NCBI GenBank assembly: GCA_963828715.1
Contig: CAWHFX010000010.1
Location: forward strand, 310,001-374,000
Direction of reading: 5' to 3'
DNA: 64,000 nt
Source of the DNA: JAQGMV01 sp963828715
Lineage (GTDB): Bacteria; Pseudomonadota; Gammaproteobacteria; Burkholderiales; SG8-41
Part shown: positions 27,103 through 34,880 of the stretch, one piece after another
Layout of the letters: every line of letters starts with the position of its first letter
Position numbering within the stretch: position 1 is the first letter of the stretch
Notes under the pieces: generated by a model
Told to the model about the DNA's origin: nothing
Seen by the model: the letters and a program-made list of their open reading frames with translations, nothing else
The model's database searches: none
Position numbers and translations under genes: made by a program

Positions 27103-28074
27103 TTACTGCTTGGCAAGCCCGATGTCGGTGAGCGCTGCACGCAGTCGTTTCTCTTCGATCTCCAGTTGCTTGTTGAACGGCGCGCTCGGCACGTAAGCCG
27201 ACTCCCACTGATTCTGCTCGATGAATGCCTTCCACGTCGGCGTCGCGACCGTTGCAGAGAGCAGCTTGTCCCAGAATGCAAGCTGTTGCGCGCTGAGCTT
27301 TTTCGGCGCAGCGAGACCGGCCCAGTTGCTGACAACGATGTCCATGCCCTGCTCGCGAAACGTGGGAACCGATGCCAGCGCACCGGTGAGCCGCTTCGGG
27401 GCCGCGACGCCGATCATGTTGAGCTTGCCGGATTCGACGTGCGGCAGAATGTTGGAAGCGACCGTCACGATGGCATCGACATGTCCGCCGATGCCCGCCG
27501 TCATCAGTTCGCCGCCCTGAAAGGTTGGGATGCGCGCCTTTTTCGGATCGCCTCCGGCGCTGCGGACGAGCATGGCGGCGACGATATGGAGTGAGCTGCC
27601 CGCGCCGTTGATGCCGATGCTGAAACTGTACGGATCCTGCTTGAGCCGCTCCATGAGATCGCGCGCGGACTTGATGGGGGATTCGGTACGAACGGCCGCC
27701 GCGAGATACTGATTACCGAGGAGCGCGAGCGGAGTCAGATCGGAATAGTGCAGGGTACCCAGACCGGTGATCCGTTGCGACACGATCGTCGGCGAGATGA
27801 CCAGCAGATAATGAGCATCCCCGGGGTGCTGGGTGAGTACCATCGCCGCCACCTGACCGCCACCGCCGGGCCGATTGACGACCGTCACGGGCACGCTCAC
27901 CAGATTCGCGTCATGCCAGGTTTTCTGAAGGGCGCGACCGGTACGATCCTGTGAGCTGCCGGCGGTGAGGCCGATCATGATCTCGATTCCTTTCTCGGGT
28001 TTCCAGCCCTGCGCCACGGCCGGCGCGCTGCCGAGTACGGCGAAGAAAGCCAGCAATGCGACCCACGGCCTCAT
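27103..28074 (-). CDS. Divergent Bug/TctC-type solute receptor
   Basis: 323 residues from ATG 28074, which has AAGGA ahead; another ATG lies five codons upstream. Signal ends ...VLGSAPAVAQ. It departs from the usual pattern: the opening is GWKPEKGIEIMIGLTAGSSQ, the glycine loop VVNRPGGGGQVAAMVL is kept, but PDGYT is replaced by HPGDAHYLLVISPT, and helix spacing differs. The later landmarks remain (ASVPTFREQGMDIVVSNWAG). Probably a subgroup with a different ligand. It stands alone in its direction. Confidence 0.75.
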   Translation of the reverse strand: MRPWVALLAFFAVLGSAPAVAQGWKPEKGIEIMIGLTAGSSQDRTGRALQKTWHDANLVSVPVTVVNRPGGGGQVAAMVLTQHPGDAHYLLVISPTIVSQRITGLGTLHYSDLTPLALLGNQYLAAAVRTESPIKSARDLMERLKQDPYSFSIGINGAGSSLHIVAAMLVRSAGGDPKKARIPTFQGGELMTAGIGGHVDAIVTVASNILPHVESGKLNMIGVAAPKRLTGALASVPTFREQGMDIVVSNWAGLAAPKKLSAQQLAFWDKLLSATVATPTWKAFIEQNQWESAYVPSAPFNKQLEIEEKRLRAALTDIGLAKQ

Positions 28075-28729
28075 CAGAATTTCCTTCATGAGTTGTTGTC
28101 TCGTCAGGGCGACCGGCAGCAACAATCTCGTGGCGCCTGAAAGCCACGCCAGGCGATCATGCGACGGCCTTGGTTTCACGTCGGCGCGACGGTTTAACGT
28201 GTCGCGCGGACCTCGACGTGTTGCGCTCGACCGGGATTTTGCGCCGGCCGACGGTTCGTTCGAGCGAGATGTAAGCGTCCGATTGGTTCATCCCGTTACT
28301 CGCCGACCGCGATCAAGGATGCACCGGATATTACCAAACGGTTGTGCGGGAGATGCACGTCGTTCCGGGCTCGGTCATCGCGCCATATGCTCGCCAGGGA
28401 CTTCGCGCCCGTGAGCCTGCGCGCTGGGAAAAGGTTCTGCGCCAGATCGGCGGCCTCGCTGCGCCGGCACGCACGGAATGAGAGATACCATTACTGCGTG
28501 GTTATGCCTCCGGCCATAGTTTTCATTGGCCGGTAATCGGCGAGAGTGCGAATATGCGGCCTCCAGCCGTCGTAGAGACTCGGAGGAGTGAAGACCGCAT
28601 GCGGAGGGGCAGCATGCTCGCGCAGATCCTGTGCGCTTGCTCGTCGGCGCGGTTGACCTGTGACGCCACGGCAGCGGAAACCTGCGCGTCGCGGCCGGTC
28701 AGGTGCGGCGACACCCCAGGACACGCAAG
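28075..28729. other. Gene-poor region with degraded coding traces
   Basis: About 650 bases without an intact gene. One plus-strand frame (28353-28481) ends in REPARWEKVLRQIGG, which resembles a decayed receptor tail, but the upstream part is not recognisable. A minus-strand frame around 28500-28600 gives PPSLYDGWRPHIRTLADYRP, protein-like but unassigned. A 7-bp stem (CCGGCCA / TGGCCGG, 28510-28533) has no T tract. The promoter for the downstream operon should also lie here, though I see no clear one. Confidence 0.35.
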
Positions 28730-28795
28730 CTGATGGCGTCCGATATCGCCCGCTGCAAGCAGGTCATCGAGCAGGCGGGCATCGAGCGCCAGTAG
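28730..28795 (+). pseudogene. Bug/TctC receptor relic, C-terminal tail only
   Basis: The frame ending at TAG 28793-28795 reads LMASDIARCKQVIEQAGIER then Q, the usual last helix of a Bug receptor. Upstream codons do not match the family and no start is present. It sits 34 nt before the first gene of the decarboxylase-like operon, where an intact receptor would be expected in such cassettes. Confidence 0.6.
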
Positions 28796-28829
28796 ATCTC
28801 ACATCGACCAAACGTTTGAAGGAAATCCA

Positions 28830-29819
28830 ATGCCCAGCACCCCGCTCCGATTGAAGATGGCCATTTCCACCCTGGGCCATACTGCCGCGATCAGGAACGG
28901 CAGCATTCCCATCGAGGGCATCGAGCCTCGGTTCATCGACGTGAATCCGCAAATCGCCGCCTATCGCCGCATGGTACGGGACGTCGAGTTCGATGTCTGC
29001 GACATTGCGCCGTCAACGTATATGATCGCCCGCGAGCACGGCAGGCCGTTCAAGGCCCTGCCGATATTCGTCTCGCGCAACTTCCATCATTCCGGCTTTG
29101 TGTATCGACCGGATGCCGGTATCGGTAAACCCAAGGATCTCGAGGGCAAGCATGCGGGTGTGCGCGCCTATTCGGTCACGACCGGCGTGTGGGGCCGCGG
29201 CATTCTTCAGAATGAGTACGATATCGACATCACGAAGATCACCTGGTGGGTGGACGACGAAGAGCATGTGACGACGCTCAAGCTGCCGGAATTCGTGAAG
29301 CATGTCCCCGCGGGGAAGTCGCTCGTCAGCATGATGGCCTCCGGTGAGCTGCAGGCTGGCTTCACCGGCAACGCCGGACTGGGGCGCACCGGCGCACCCA
29401 AAGAAGGGTGGGCGGCCGGAGGTGCGGAGCCCGCAGTAACGAACTACATCGAATTTTTCAAGGATTCGAGGAAGCTCGAAGCCGAATGGTATCGCCGGAC
29501 CGGTATCTATCCTTTCCACGGCACCCTCGTAGTCAAGGACGCGGTGCTCGAGGCGCATCCGTGGGTGGCGAAGTCGCTGTACGACGCGTTCAACGCGGCG
29601 AAGGAACAATACGTCCGGCAGCTCCCGCCTCCTGACAAGGCCGGCGGCAAGGACAAGCAGCTTGCGGAGCTCGCGACGATCGTGGGTGACCCGCTTCCCT
29701 ACGGGATCGAAAAAAACCGCGCCTCGATCGAGGCCTTGATCAAGTACGTCCACCAACAGGGCATGCTCAAGCGCAGCTACGCCGTAAGCGACATGTTCGT
29801 GGACCCGCAGGCGGTTTGA
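28830..29819 (+). CDS. 4,5-dihydroxyphthalate decarboxylase-like / solute-binding-fold protein, copy A
   Basis: 329 residues without a signal peptide. It belongs to the family annotated as 4,5-dihydroxyphthalate decarboxylase, which shares the periplasmic-binding-protein-like two-lobed fold: IEPRFIDVNPQIAAYRRMVR, EFDVCDIAPSTYMIAREHGR, FHHSGFVYRPDAGIGKPKDL, EGKHAGVRAYSVTTGVWGRG and ILQNEYDID. Lack of an export signal favours an enzyme over a receptor. It is followed by an amidohydrolase and a paralogue in one operon. The actual substrate is probably an aromatic or unsaturated acid, not necessarily phthalate. Confidence 0.75.
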   Translation: MPSTPLRLKMAISTLGHTAAIRNGSIPIEGIEPRFIDVNPQIAAYRRMVRDVEFDVCDIAPSTYMIAREHGRPFKALPIFVSRNFHHSGFVYRPDAGIGKPKDLEGKHAGVRAYSVTTGVWGRGILQNEYDIDITKITWWVDDEEHVTTLKLPEFVKHVPAGKSLVSMMASGELQAGFTGNAGLGRTGAPKEGWAAGGAEPAVTNYIEFFKDSRKLEAEWYRRTGIYPFHGTLVVKDAVLEAHPWVAKSLYDAFNAAKEQYVRQLPPPDKAGGKDKQLAELATIVGDPLPYGIEKNRASIEALIKYVHQQGMLKRSYAVSDMFVDPQAV

Positions 29820-29858
29820 TCCGTCCCTCATCCGATATCCACTCGACGGGAAACAGAC

Positions 29859-30713
29859 ATGGCTTCCAGAATGATCGACATTCATCCGCACATCATTTCG
29901 AAGAACATCCAGCGCTACCCGATTACCCCACTCGGCGGCAAGCGCTCCGTGTGGTCCAGCGAGCGCCCGATCGATTTCGAAAACCTCGTCGCCTCGATGG
30001 ACGAGGCGGGCGTGGACAAGGCGGCGATCGTCCACTCCTCGACCACGTACGGCTACGATAATTCGTACATGGTCGACAGCATCGCCACGCAGCCCAAGCG
30101 CTTTACGGGTGTGGGCGCGGTGGATTTCGCCGCGCCGGACGCGGCGGAGAAGATCCGCTTCTGGCACGGCAAGGGCGTTACGGGGCTGCGCGTCTTCACT
30201 GGTGGCAGCACGATGGAAAAGCAGGCCGACACGCTCGACGATCCGCGGACCTTCAAGGCCTGGGAGACGTGCGAGCAGCTCGGAATCCCGGTTGTCACCC
30301 AGCTGCGCCGCGAGGGCCTCTACATGCTTTTCACGCTGATACGACGGTTCCCCAAAGTCAGAATGATCGTCGATCATCTGATGCACGTGCCGCGCGGTGA
30401 CGGACCGCCCTACGCGCGCTCGGCATTTCTTTTCGAACTCGCGAAATACCAGAACGTGTATTTCAAGCTCTCGACCAACAACGTGCGCCACGCACGAGAC
30501 GGTGCAAACACGCCCGAGGCGTTCTTCCCGAAGCTCGTGGAGGAGATTCCTGCGAACCGCATCGCCTGGGGTTCGAACTACCCTGCGTCCAAGGGAACGC
30601 TCAAGGAGATGGCGGACGAGGCCCGATCGGCGCTTGCGTGCCTCAAGCAGAGCGATCGGGAGTGGATTTTCGCCCGCACTGCGCAGTCGCTCTATCCCGC
30701 GCTCGCCGACTAG
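29859..30713 (+). CDS. Amidohydrolase-2 family TIM-barrel metal enzyme
   Basis: 284 residues. Metal-site features of the amidohydrolase-related family: DIHPHI at the N-terminus (H-x-H), RMIVDHLMHVPRGD in the middle, and IAWGSNYPASKG near the end with the expected late acidic position replaced by Asn (usually W-G-S-D-x-P). Such enzymes hydrolyse lactones or decarboxylate/hydrate ring-cleavage acids. It lies between two decarboxylase-like paralogues, 39 and 12 nt away, in an obvious operon. The Asn at the metal position could alter metal use. Confidence 0.8.
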   Translation: MASRMIDIHPHIISKNIQRYPITPLGGKRSVWSSERPIDFENLVASMDEAGVDKAAIVHSSTTYGYDNSYMVDSIATQPKRFTGVGAVDFAAPDAAEKIRFWHGKGVTGLRVFTGGSTMEKQADTLDDPRTFKAWETCEQLGIPVVTQLRREGLYMLFTLIRRFPKVRMIVDHLMHVPRGDGPPYARSAFLFELAKYQNVYFKLSTNNVRHARDGANTPEAFFPKLVEEIPANRIAWGSNYPASKGTLKEMADEARSALACLKQSDREWIFARTAQSLYPALAD

Positions 30714-30725
30714 GAGACGAACACC

Positions 30726-31625
30726 ATGAGCACGACACAGGAAGCAGCGAAACTGAATGTGATGATCGGCGATTACCCGAACACGGTCGCGCTGACACAC
30801 GGCAAGGTCCGCAGCGAGCGCGTTCAACTGAATTTTGCCGAGGCCGCGGTGCCGCACGACCATTTCAAACGCGTGGTCGCCGGAGACTTCGACGTCGCGG
30901 AGCTCGCGATCATGACTTTCCTGCAGGCGATTTCGTGGGGCCGCCCGCTCGTCGCGCTGCCGGTCGTGCTGCACGGGCGCTTCCAGCACGCGCAGATCGC
31001 GTACAACGCCGAGCGCGGCACGCTCACGCCGGCGGATCTCCCCGGCAAGCGTGTCGGCGTGCGCACCTACCCGCAAACGACGCCGAGCTGGGTCCGGGGG
31101 ATCTTGCAGAACGATTACGGCGTCGATCTCGAGCGCGTTCACTTCCTTACCTTCACTGACGGACACGTGCCTGAATACCGCGATCCGCCGAACGCTAAGC
31201 GCGCGCCCGCCGGGAAGAAGCTCCTGCAGATGCTGCTCGATGGTGACATCGACGCAGCCGTGTTGTCGGGAGACGATCTCAAGCATCCGAAGTTGAAGTC
31301 GCTCATTCCCGACCCCGCCGCCGCCGGGCGTGAGTGGCATGCTCGCTACGGTGCATTGATGGTCAATCACATCGTCGTCGCGAAATTGTCGCTGTCGAAA
31401 TCGAATCCGGACGAGCTGCGCGAGGTTTACCATCTGCTCAAGGAGAGCCGCGGCCTCTCGGAGGAGCCGGCGCCGAAGGACGGGATCGACAAGCGACCCA
31501 TCGGCTATTCGGCCAACCGCCGCAATTTCGAAGTGGCCGCCGACTACGCATGGAAGCAGCGCATCATCGCGAAGCCTCTCACACTGGAAGACATGTTCGA
31601 CGCGACGACGCGCACATTCGACTGA
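30726..31625 (+). CDS. 4,5-dihydroxyphthalate decarboxylase-like protein, copy B
   Basis: 299 residues, cytosolic, paralogous to copy A: the shared order is FDVAELAIMTFLQAISWGRP, LPGKRVGVRTYPQTTPSWVR, GILQNDYGVDLERVHFLTFT and a final MFDATTRTFD. It lacks the C-terminal extension of copy A. Position 12 nt after the amidohydrolase implies co-expression; A and B may form a heteromer or handle successive steps. Function as for copy A, inferred from family. Confidence 0.75.
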   Translation: MSTTQEAAKLNVMIGDYPNTVALTHGKVRSERVQLNFAEAAVPHDHFKRVVAGDFDVAELAIMTFLQAISWGRPLVALPVVLHGRFQHAQIAYNAERGTLTPADLPGKRVGVRTYPQTTPSWVRGILQNDYGVDLERVHFLTFTDGHVPEYRDPPNAKRAPAGKKLLQMLLDGDIDAAVLSGDDLKHPKLKSLIPDPAAAGREWHARYGALMVNHIVVAKLSLSKSNPDELREVYHLLKESRGLSEEPAPKDGIDKRPIGYSANRRNFEVAADYAWKQRIIAKPLTLEDMFDATTRTFD

Positions 31626-31640
31626 CGGAGATGAACCGCG

Positions 31641-31760
31641 ATGATCATCGACTGCCACGGACACTGCCTAACGCCTGCGGATCGCAAGAAGATCTTCGAG
31701 AAGAACGTGCGCGAGGTTTACGGCCGCCTCGGTAAGTCGCTCGAGCGGAGGCGCGCGTGA
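31641..31760 (+). pseudogene. Collapsed amidohydrolase (N-terminal start fused to C-terminal end)
   Basis: A 39-codon frame: MIIDCHGHCLTPA is the metal-binding start of an amidohydrolase-2 enzyme, and the rest, DRKKIFEKNVREVYGRLGKS followed by LERRRA, is the end of such an enzyme (typically K-I-F-E-x-N-A-R-R-V-Y-P-R-L). About 280 residues between them are missing, in frame. It sits where a second amidohydrolase would follow copy B, and its stop overlaps the GTG of the next gene. No activity is possible. Confidence 0.7.
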
Positions 31761-32731
31761 CGCTGCTCGTCAGCGAAGAAGACGTGAAGCGGCTGCCGCT
31801 TTCGATCGAAGCGGCGATCCCGATTATGGAAGAGACCTACCGCAGGCTTTCCGAGATGTCCGCTGAGAACGGGCCGCGCCTGCGCATGCCTTTCAGCAAT
31901 GGCTTCATGCAGTTCGCCCCGGGCGCCCTGCACGGACAGGAGATCGCCGGCTTCAAGTTGTGGGCGAACTTCGGCCGCGGCACTGGCGTGCACAAGGGCA
32001 GCCCCGGGTACGACTACATCTACAGCATGGAGACCGGCGAGCTGCTCGCGATCATCCATGCGTACCTGATCGGCCGATATCGGACCAGTGCCCAATCGGC
32101 CGTGGCCGTGAAGTATCTGTCGCCGCCCGACGCCGGAACGATCGGCCTTTACGGCGCGGGCCGCATCGCCGAAGGCCAGCTCGAAGCCGTGTGTCGCGTG
32201 CGGCCAATCCGCAGCATCCGCGTCTACAGCCGCACGCCGAAGGACCGCGACGCCTTCTGCGAGCGCATGTCGAAGCAGCTCGGCGTGGACGTGACGCCGG
32301 CCAGCGCGCCGGAGGACGTGCCGCGTGATGCGGACATCATCATCAGCGCGAGCACCTCCGAAGTACCGATTCTGTTCGGCGACTGGATCGAGCGACCGTG
32401 CCTCATCGTCGCCGCCGGTGCGAACCACTGGTACAAACGCGAGATCGACGAAAAGGTCGTGACGCGCGCCGGGTTGATCGTGGTGGACGAGAAGGAGCAT
32501 GCCAAGTTGGAAAGCGGCAACCTGCTGTGGCCCATCGCGCACGGGCTCCTCACGTGGAACCATGTGCACAACCTGGGCGATGTCGTCACCGGCCGCGTGA
32601 CTCTGCCTGATCTCGCGAAATCGACCATCCTGTTCGGTTCGCACGGCCTCGCCATCACGGATGTCGCGATGGCGGCAAGGACCTACGAGCTGGCGCGCGC
32701 GCACGGCGTCGGCGTCGACATACCGCTGTAA
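31757..32731 (+). CDS. Ornithine cyclodeaminase/mu-crystallin family protein
   Basis: 324 residues from GTG 31757, overlapping the relic stop. It has the family N-terminal dimerisation part (SEEDVKRLPLSIEAAIPIME) and a Rossmann domain with GTIGLYGAGRIAEGQLEAVC (about 133-152) for NAD(P), then IIISASTSEVPILFGDWIE. Members include ornithine cyclodeaminase, alanine dehydrogenase and ketimine reductases, and many act on amino acids or imines. Last enzyme of the operon, overlapping the following receptor start by one base. Confidence 0.8.
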   Translation: MTLLVSEEDVKRLPLSIEAAIPIMEETYRRLSEMSAENGPRLRMPFSNGFMQFAPGALHGQEIAGFKLWANFGRGTGVHKGSPGYDYIYSMETGELLAIIHAYLIGRYRTSAQSAVAVKYLSPPDAGTIGLYGAGRIAEGQLEAVCRVRPIRSIRVYSRTPKDRDAFCERMSKQLGVDVTPASAPEDVPRDADIIISASTSEVPILFGDWIERPCLIVAAGANHWYKREIDEKVVTRAGLIVVDEKEHAKLESGNLLWPIAHGLLTWNHVHNLGDVVTGRVTLPDLAKSTILFGSHGLAITDVAMAARTYELARAHGVGVDIPL

Positions 32732-33711
32732 TGAGGAAGCGCGCGCTCAACGTCGCGGCGGCGGGCCTGCTCGTGGCAGCGCCGCTCGCATGCGCGCAGG
32801 AACCGCCGGGCGTTTCGGGCCACGGATTTCCTTCGAAGGCCGTGCGCATCGTCGCTTCCGAGGCGGGCGGCAGCGGCGATTTCGTCGCACGCCTCATCGC
32901 ACAGGGACTCACCAGCGTTCTCGGGCAGCAGGTGGTGGTCGACAACCGCGGTGGCGGTGTCGTGGCTGGAGACGTCGTCGCAAAAGCGCCGCCGGACGGC
33001 CATACGCTGCTTCTCTACGGGAACACGTTCTGGCTGCTGCCGCTCATGCGCAAGCAGATTCCCTATGATCCTTACCGGGATTTCGCGCCCGTGACGCTCG
33101 CCACGCGGGGACTCAACGTGCTGGTCGTGCACCCGGCGCTGCCGGTGAGATCGGTGCAAGACCTGATCGCGCTCGCGCGTGAGCGTCCCGGCGAGCTCAA
33201 CTTCAGCACCGCCGCGCCCGGAACGACGAACCACCTTGCGGCCGAGTTGCTGAAGTCGATGGCGCACATCAACATCGTGCGCGTCTCGTACAAAGGCAGG
33301 ACGTCCGCCCTCACGGCTGTCATGACGGGGGAAGTGCAGCTGACGTTCGGAGCATCCGCGCCCGTACGCCCGCATATACAGGCGGGGCGGGTGAGAGCGC
33401 TTGCGGTCTCGACTGCAGCGCGGTCCCAGTCGTATCCCGATCTGCCTACGGTCGCAGAAGCCGGCGTGCCCGGGTTCGAGGCCATTTCGATCCACGGCAT
33501 TTTCGTTCCGGCAAAGACGCCGGAGGCGATCGTCGCGCGACTCAACCAGGAGATCGTGCGGATATTGGAGCGGCCCGACTCGAAGGAGCGTCTGGCCACG
33601 ACGGGCGTGGAGCCTGCCGGCGGCACACCGGCGCAACTGGATGCCACGATCCACGAGGAGGTGGCCAGAATGGAGCAGGTGATCCGCGAAGCGGGCATCA
33701 AGGAGCGGTGA
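32731..33711 (+). CDS. Bug/TctC periplasmic solute receptor (operon with cyclodeaminase-like gene)
   Basis: 326 residues; ATG overlaps the preceding TAA by one base, so it belongs to the decarboxylase-like/amidohydrolase operon. Signal peptide to about residue 22 (GLLVAAPLACAQ). Features: FPSKAVRIVASEAGGSGDFV, KAPPDGHTLLLYGN, PYDPYRDFAPVTLA, VRVSYKGRTSALTAV and LPTVAEAGVPGFEAIS. The glycine loop (SEAGGSGD) differs from the common P-F-P-P-G-G. It is the likely uptake component for that operon's substrate. Confidence 0.85.
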   Translation: MRKRALNVAAAGLLVAAPLACAQEPPGVSGHGFPSKAVRIVASEAGGSGDFVARLIAQGLTSVLGQQVVVDNRGGGVVAGDVVAKAPPDGHTLLLYGNTFWLLPLMRKQIPYDPYRDFAPVTLATRGLNVLVVHPALPVRSVQDLIALARERPGELNFSTAAPGTTNHLAAELLKSMAHINIVRVSYKGRTSALTAVMTGEVQLTFGASAPVRPHIQAGRVRALAVSTAARSQSYPDLPTVAEAGVPGFEAISIHGIFVPAKTPEAIVARLNQEIVRILERPDSKERLATTGVEPAGGTPAQLDATIHEEVARMEQVIREAGIKER

Positions 33712-33841
33712 ACCCGTACAGGCGGGCGGGGTTGTCGACGAGGATCGTTGTTCGCAGGCGTTCGTCATTGCAGAACGTCGCGAACAGATCGACGAGTTCG
33801 CCATCGTGGTATTCAAATAGAATTGCGGGCGAAGGCGACAT
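33698..33841 (-). pseudogene. Amidohydrolase C-terminal tail
   Basis: The minus-strand frame from ATG 33841 to TGA 33698 encodes 47 residues: MSPSPAILFEYHDGELVDLF, then ATFCNDERLRTTILVDNPAR and LYGFTAP. The ending I-L-V-D-N-P-A-R-L-Y-G-F is the hallmark of TIM-barrel dicarboxylate-lactonase-like amidohydrolases; the barrel itself is missing. Its 3' end overlaps the end of the receptor gene on the other strand. A third trace of this family in five kilobases. Confidence 0.6.
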
Positions 33842-33901
33842 TCAAACGATGCATCCGGTGAATTGTTCATGACGGTTGACGAGCTGTTCGAATGGCGCAA
33901 G

Positions 33902-34861
33902 ATGCGTAAGCCCGCCTCGATGGTGCTCGCTCTATCGCTGCTCATGCCGTGGTGGAGCGTTCGCGCCGAGTATCCGGAGCGGGCGGTGCGCGCGATCGTT
34001 CCGTTCACCGCCGGCGGTCCGAACGACATCCTGGCGCGTGCGATCTCGCCGCTGCTCGCCAAAGCGCTCGGCCAGAACGTCATCGTCGAGAATCGGCCCG
34101 GCGCGGACGGACGCATCGGTATCGACGCGATGGCCAAGTCAACGCCCGATGGCCACACGATTCTGTTCAGCGGCGATGCGGTCGCGGTCGTTCCGGCACT
34201 GCGGCGCAACGTTCCATACGATCCGATACGCGACATTCAGCCTGTCGCGGAGCTGGGCTCATCGCCGTACATCATCGTCGTGCATCCGCAAGTGCCCGCG
34301 CACAACCTGAGGCAGCTCATCGACATCGCGAAGAAGAAGCCGGGCGGGCTGAACGGCTCGTCCGGCGGCAATACGACGTTCATGGCGCTCGTCATGTTCC
34401 AGATCATGACGGGAACCCGGATCGTGAACATCCCGTACAAAGGCTCCGGCGATGCGGGTCTCGCCGTCGTACGCGGCGAGGCCGACATGGCCATCATCGA
34501 TCTGCTCGCCTTCGCCAATCACGTCGAGTCGGGTCGAATACGCATGCTCGCCGTCGCCGGGGAGAAGCGTGCGCGGGCGTTACCCGATGTGCCGACGACG
34601 CGGGAGGCGGGATTGCCGGACTACACCGCCGGCTCGCTTTTCGGCGTGTTCACCACAGGCAAGAGCCCCATCGCCAGCGTGCGCAGGCTGAACGCGGAAA
34701 TAAACAGGATCGTCGCAACGCCGGAGATCGCCACGCGGCTGGTCGCACTGGGCATGGAGCCGAGCCATAAGACGGTGGACGAGTTCAGCGCGCGCTACAC
34801 CGCCGAGCTTGCGAAATGGAAGAACGTCGTCGCGCGGGCGAAGATTCCGCTCGAGAATTGA
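33902..34861 (+). CDS. Bug/TctC periplasmic solute receptor
   Basis: 319 residues from ATG 33902, which begins the signal sequence (MRKPASMVLALSLLMPWWSV then RA). An ATG at 33869 is also in frame but would put acidic residues before the signal. Features: YPERAVRAIVPFTAGGPNDI, STPDGHTILFSGD, VPYDPIRDIQPVAELGSS, VNIPYKGSGDAGLAVVRG, and PDVPTTREAGLPDYTAGS. It precedes the soxC-like gene by 19 nt in the same direction. Ligand unknown. Confidence 0.85.
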   Translation: MRKPASMVLALSLLMPWWSVRAEYPERAVRAIVPFTAGGPNDILARAISPLLAKALGQNVIVENRPGADGRIGIDAMAKSTPDGHTILFSGDAVAVVPALRRNVPYDPIRDIQPVAELGSSPYIIVVHPQVPAHNLRQLIDIAKKKPGGLNGSSGGNTTFMALVMFQIMTGTRIVNIPYKGSGDAGLAVVRGEADMAIIDLLAFANHVESGRIRMLAVAGEKRARALPDVPTTREAGLPDYTAGSLFGVFTTGKSPIASVRRLNAEINRIVATPEIATRLVALGMEPSHKTVDEFSARYTAELAKWKNVVARAKIPLEN

Positions 34862-34880
34862 TGCGAACGGGGAGGTGGGG

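Noticed and set aside
28510..28533. 7-bp hairpin as a terminator
   Set aside because: No T tract follows; kept only as a note in the gap description.
29013..31664. 883-codon minus-strand open frame over the decarboxylase-like operon
   Set aside because: Composition of a mirror frame (His, Arg, Leu, Val runs without domain pattern); plus-strand genes have ribosome sites and family motifs.
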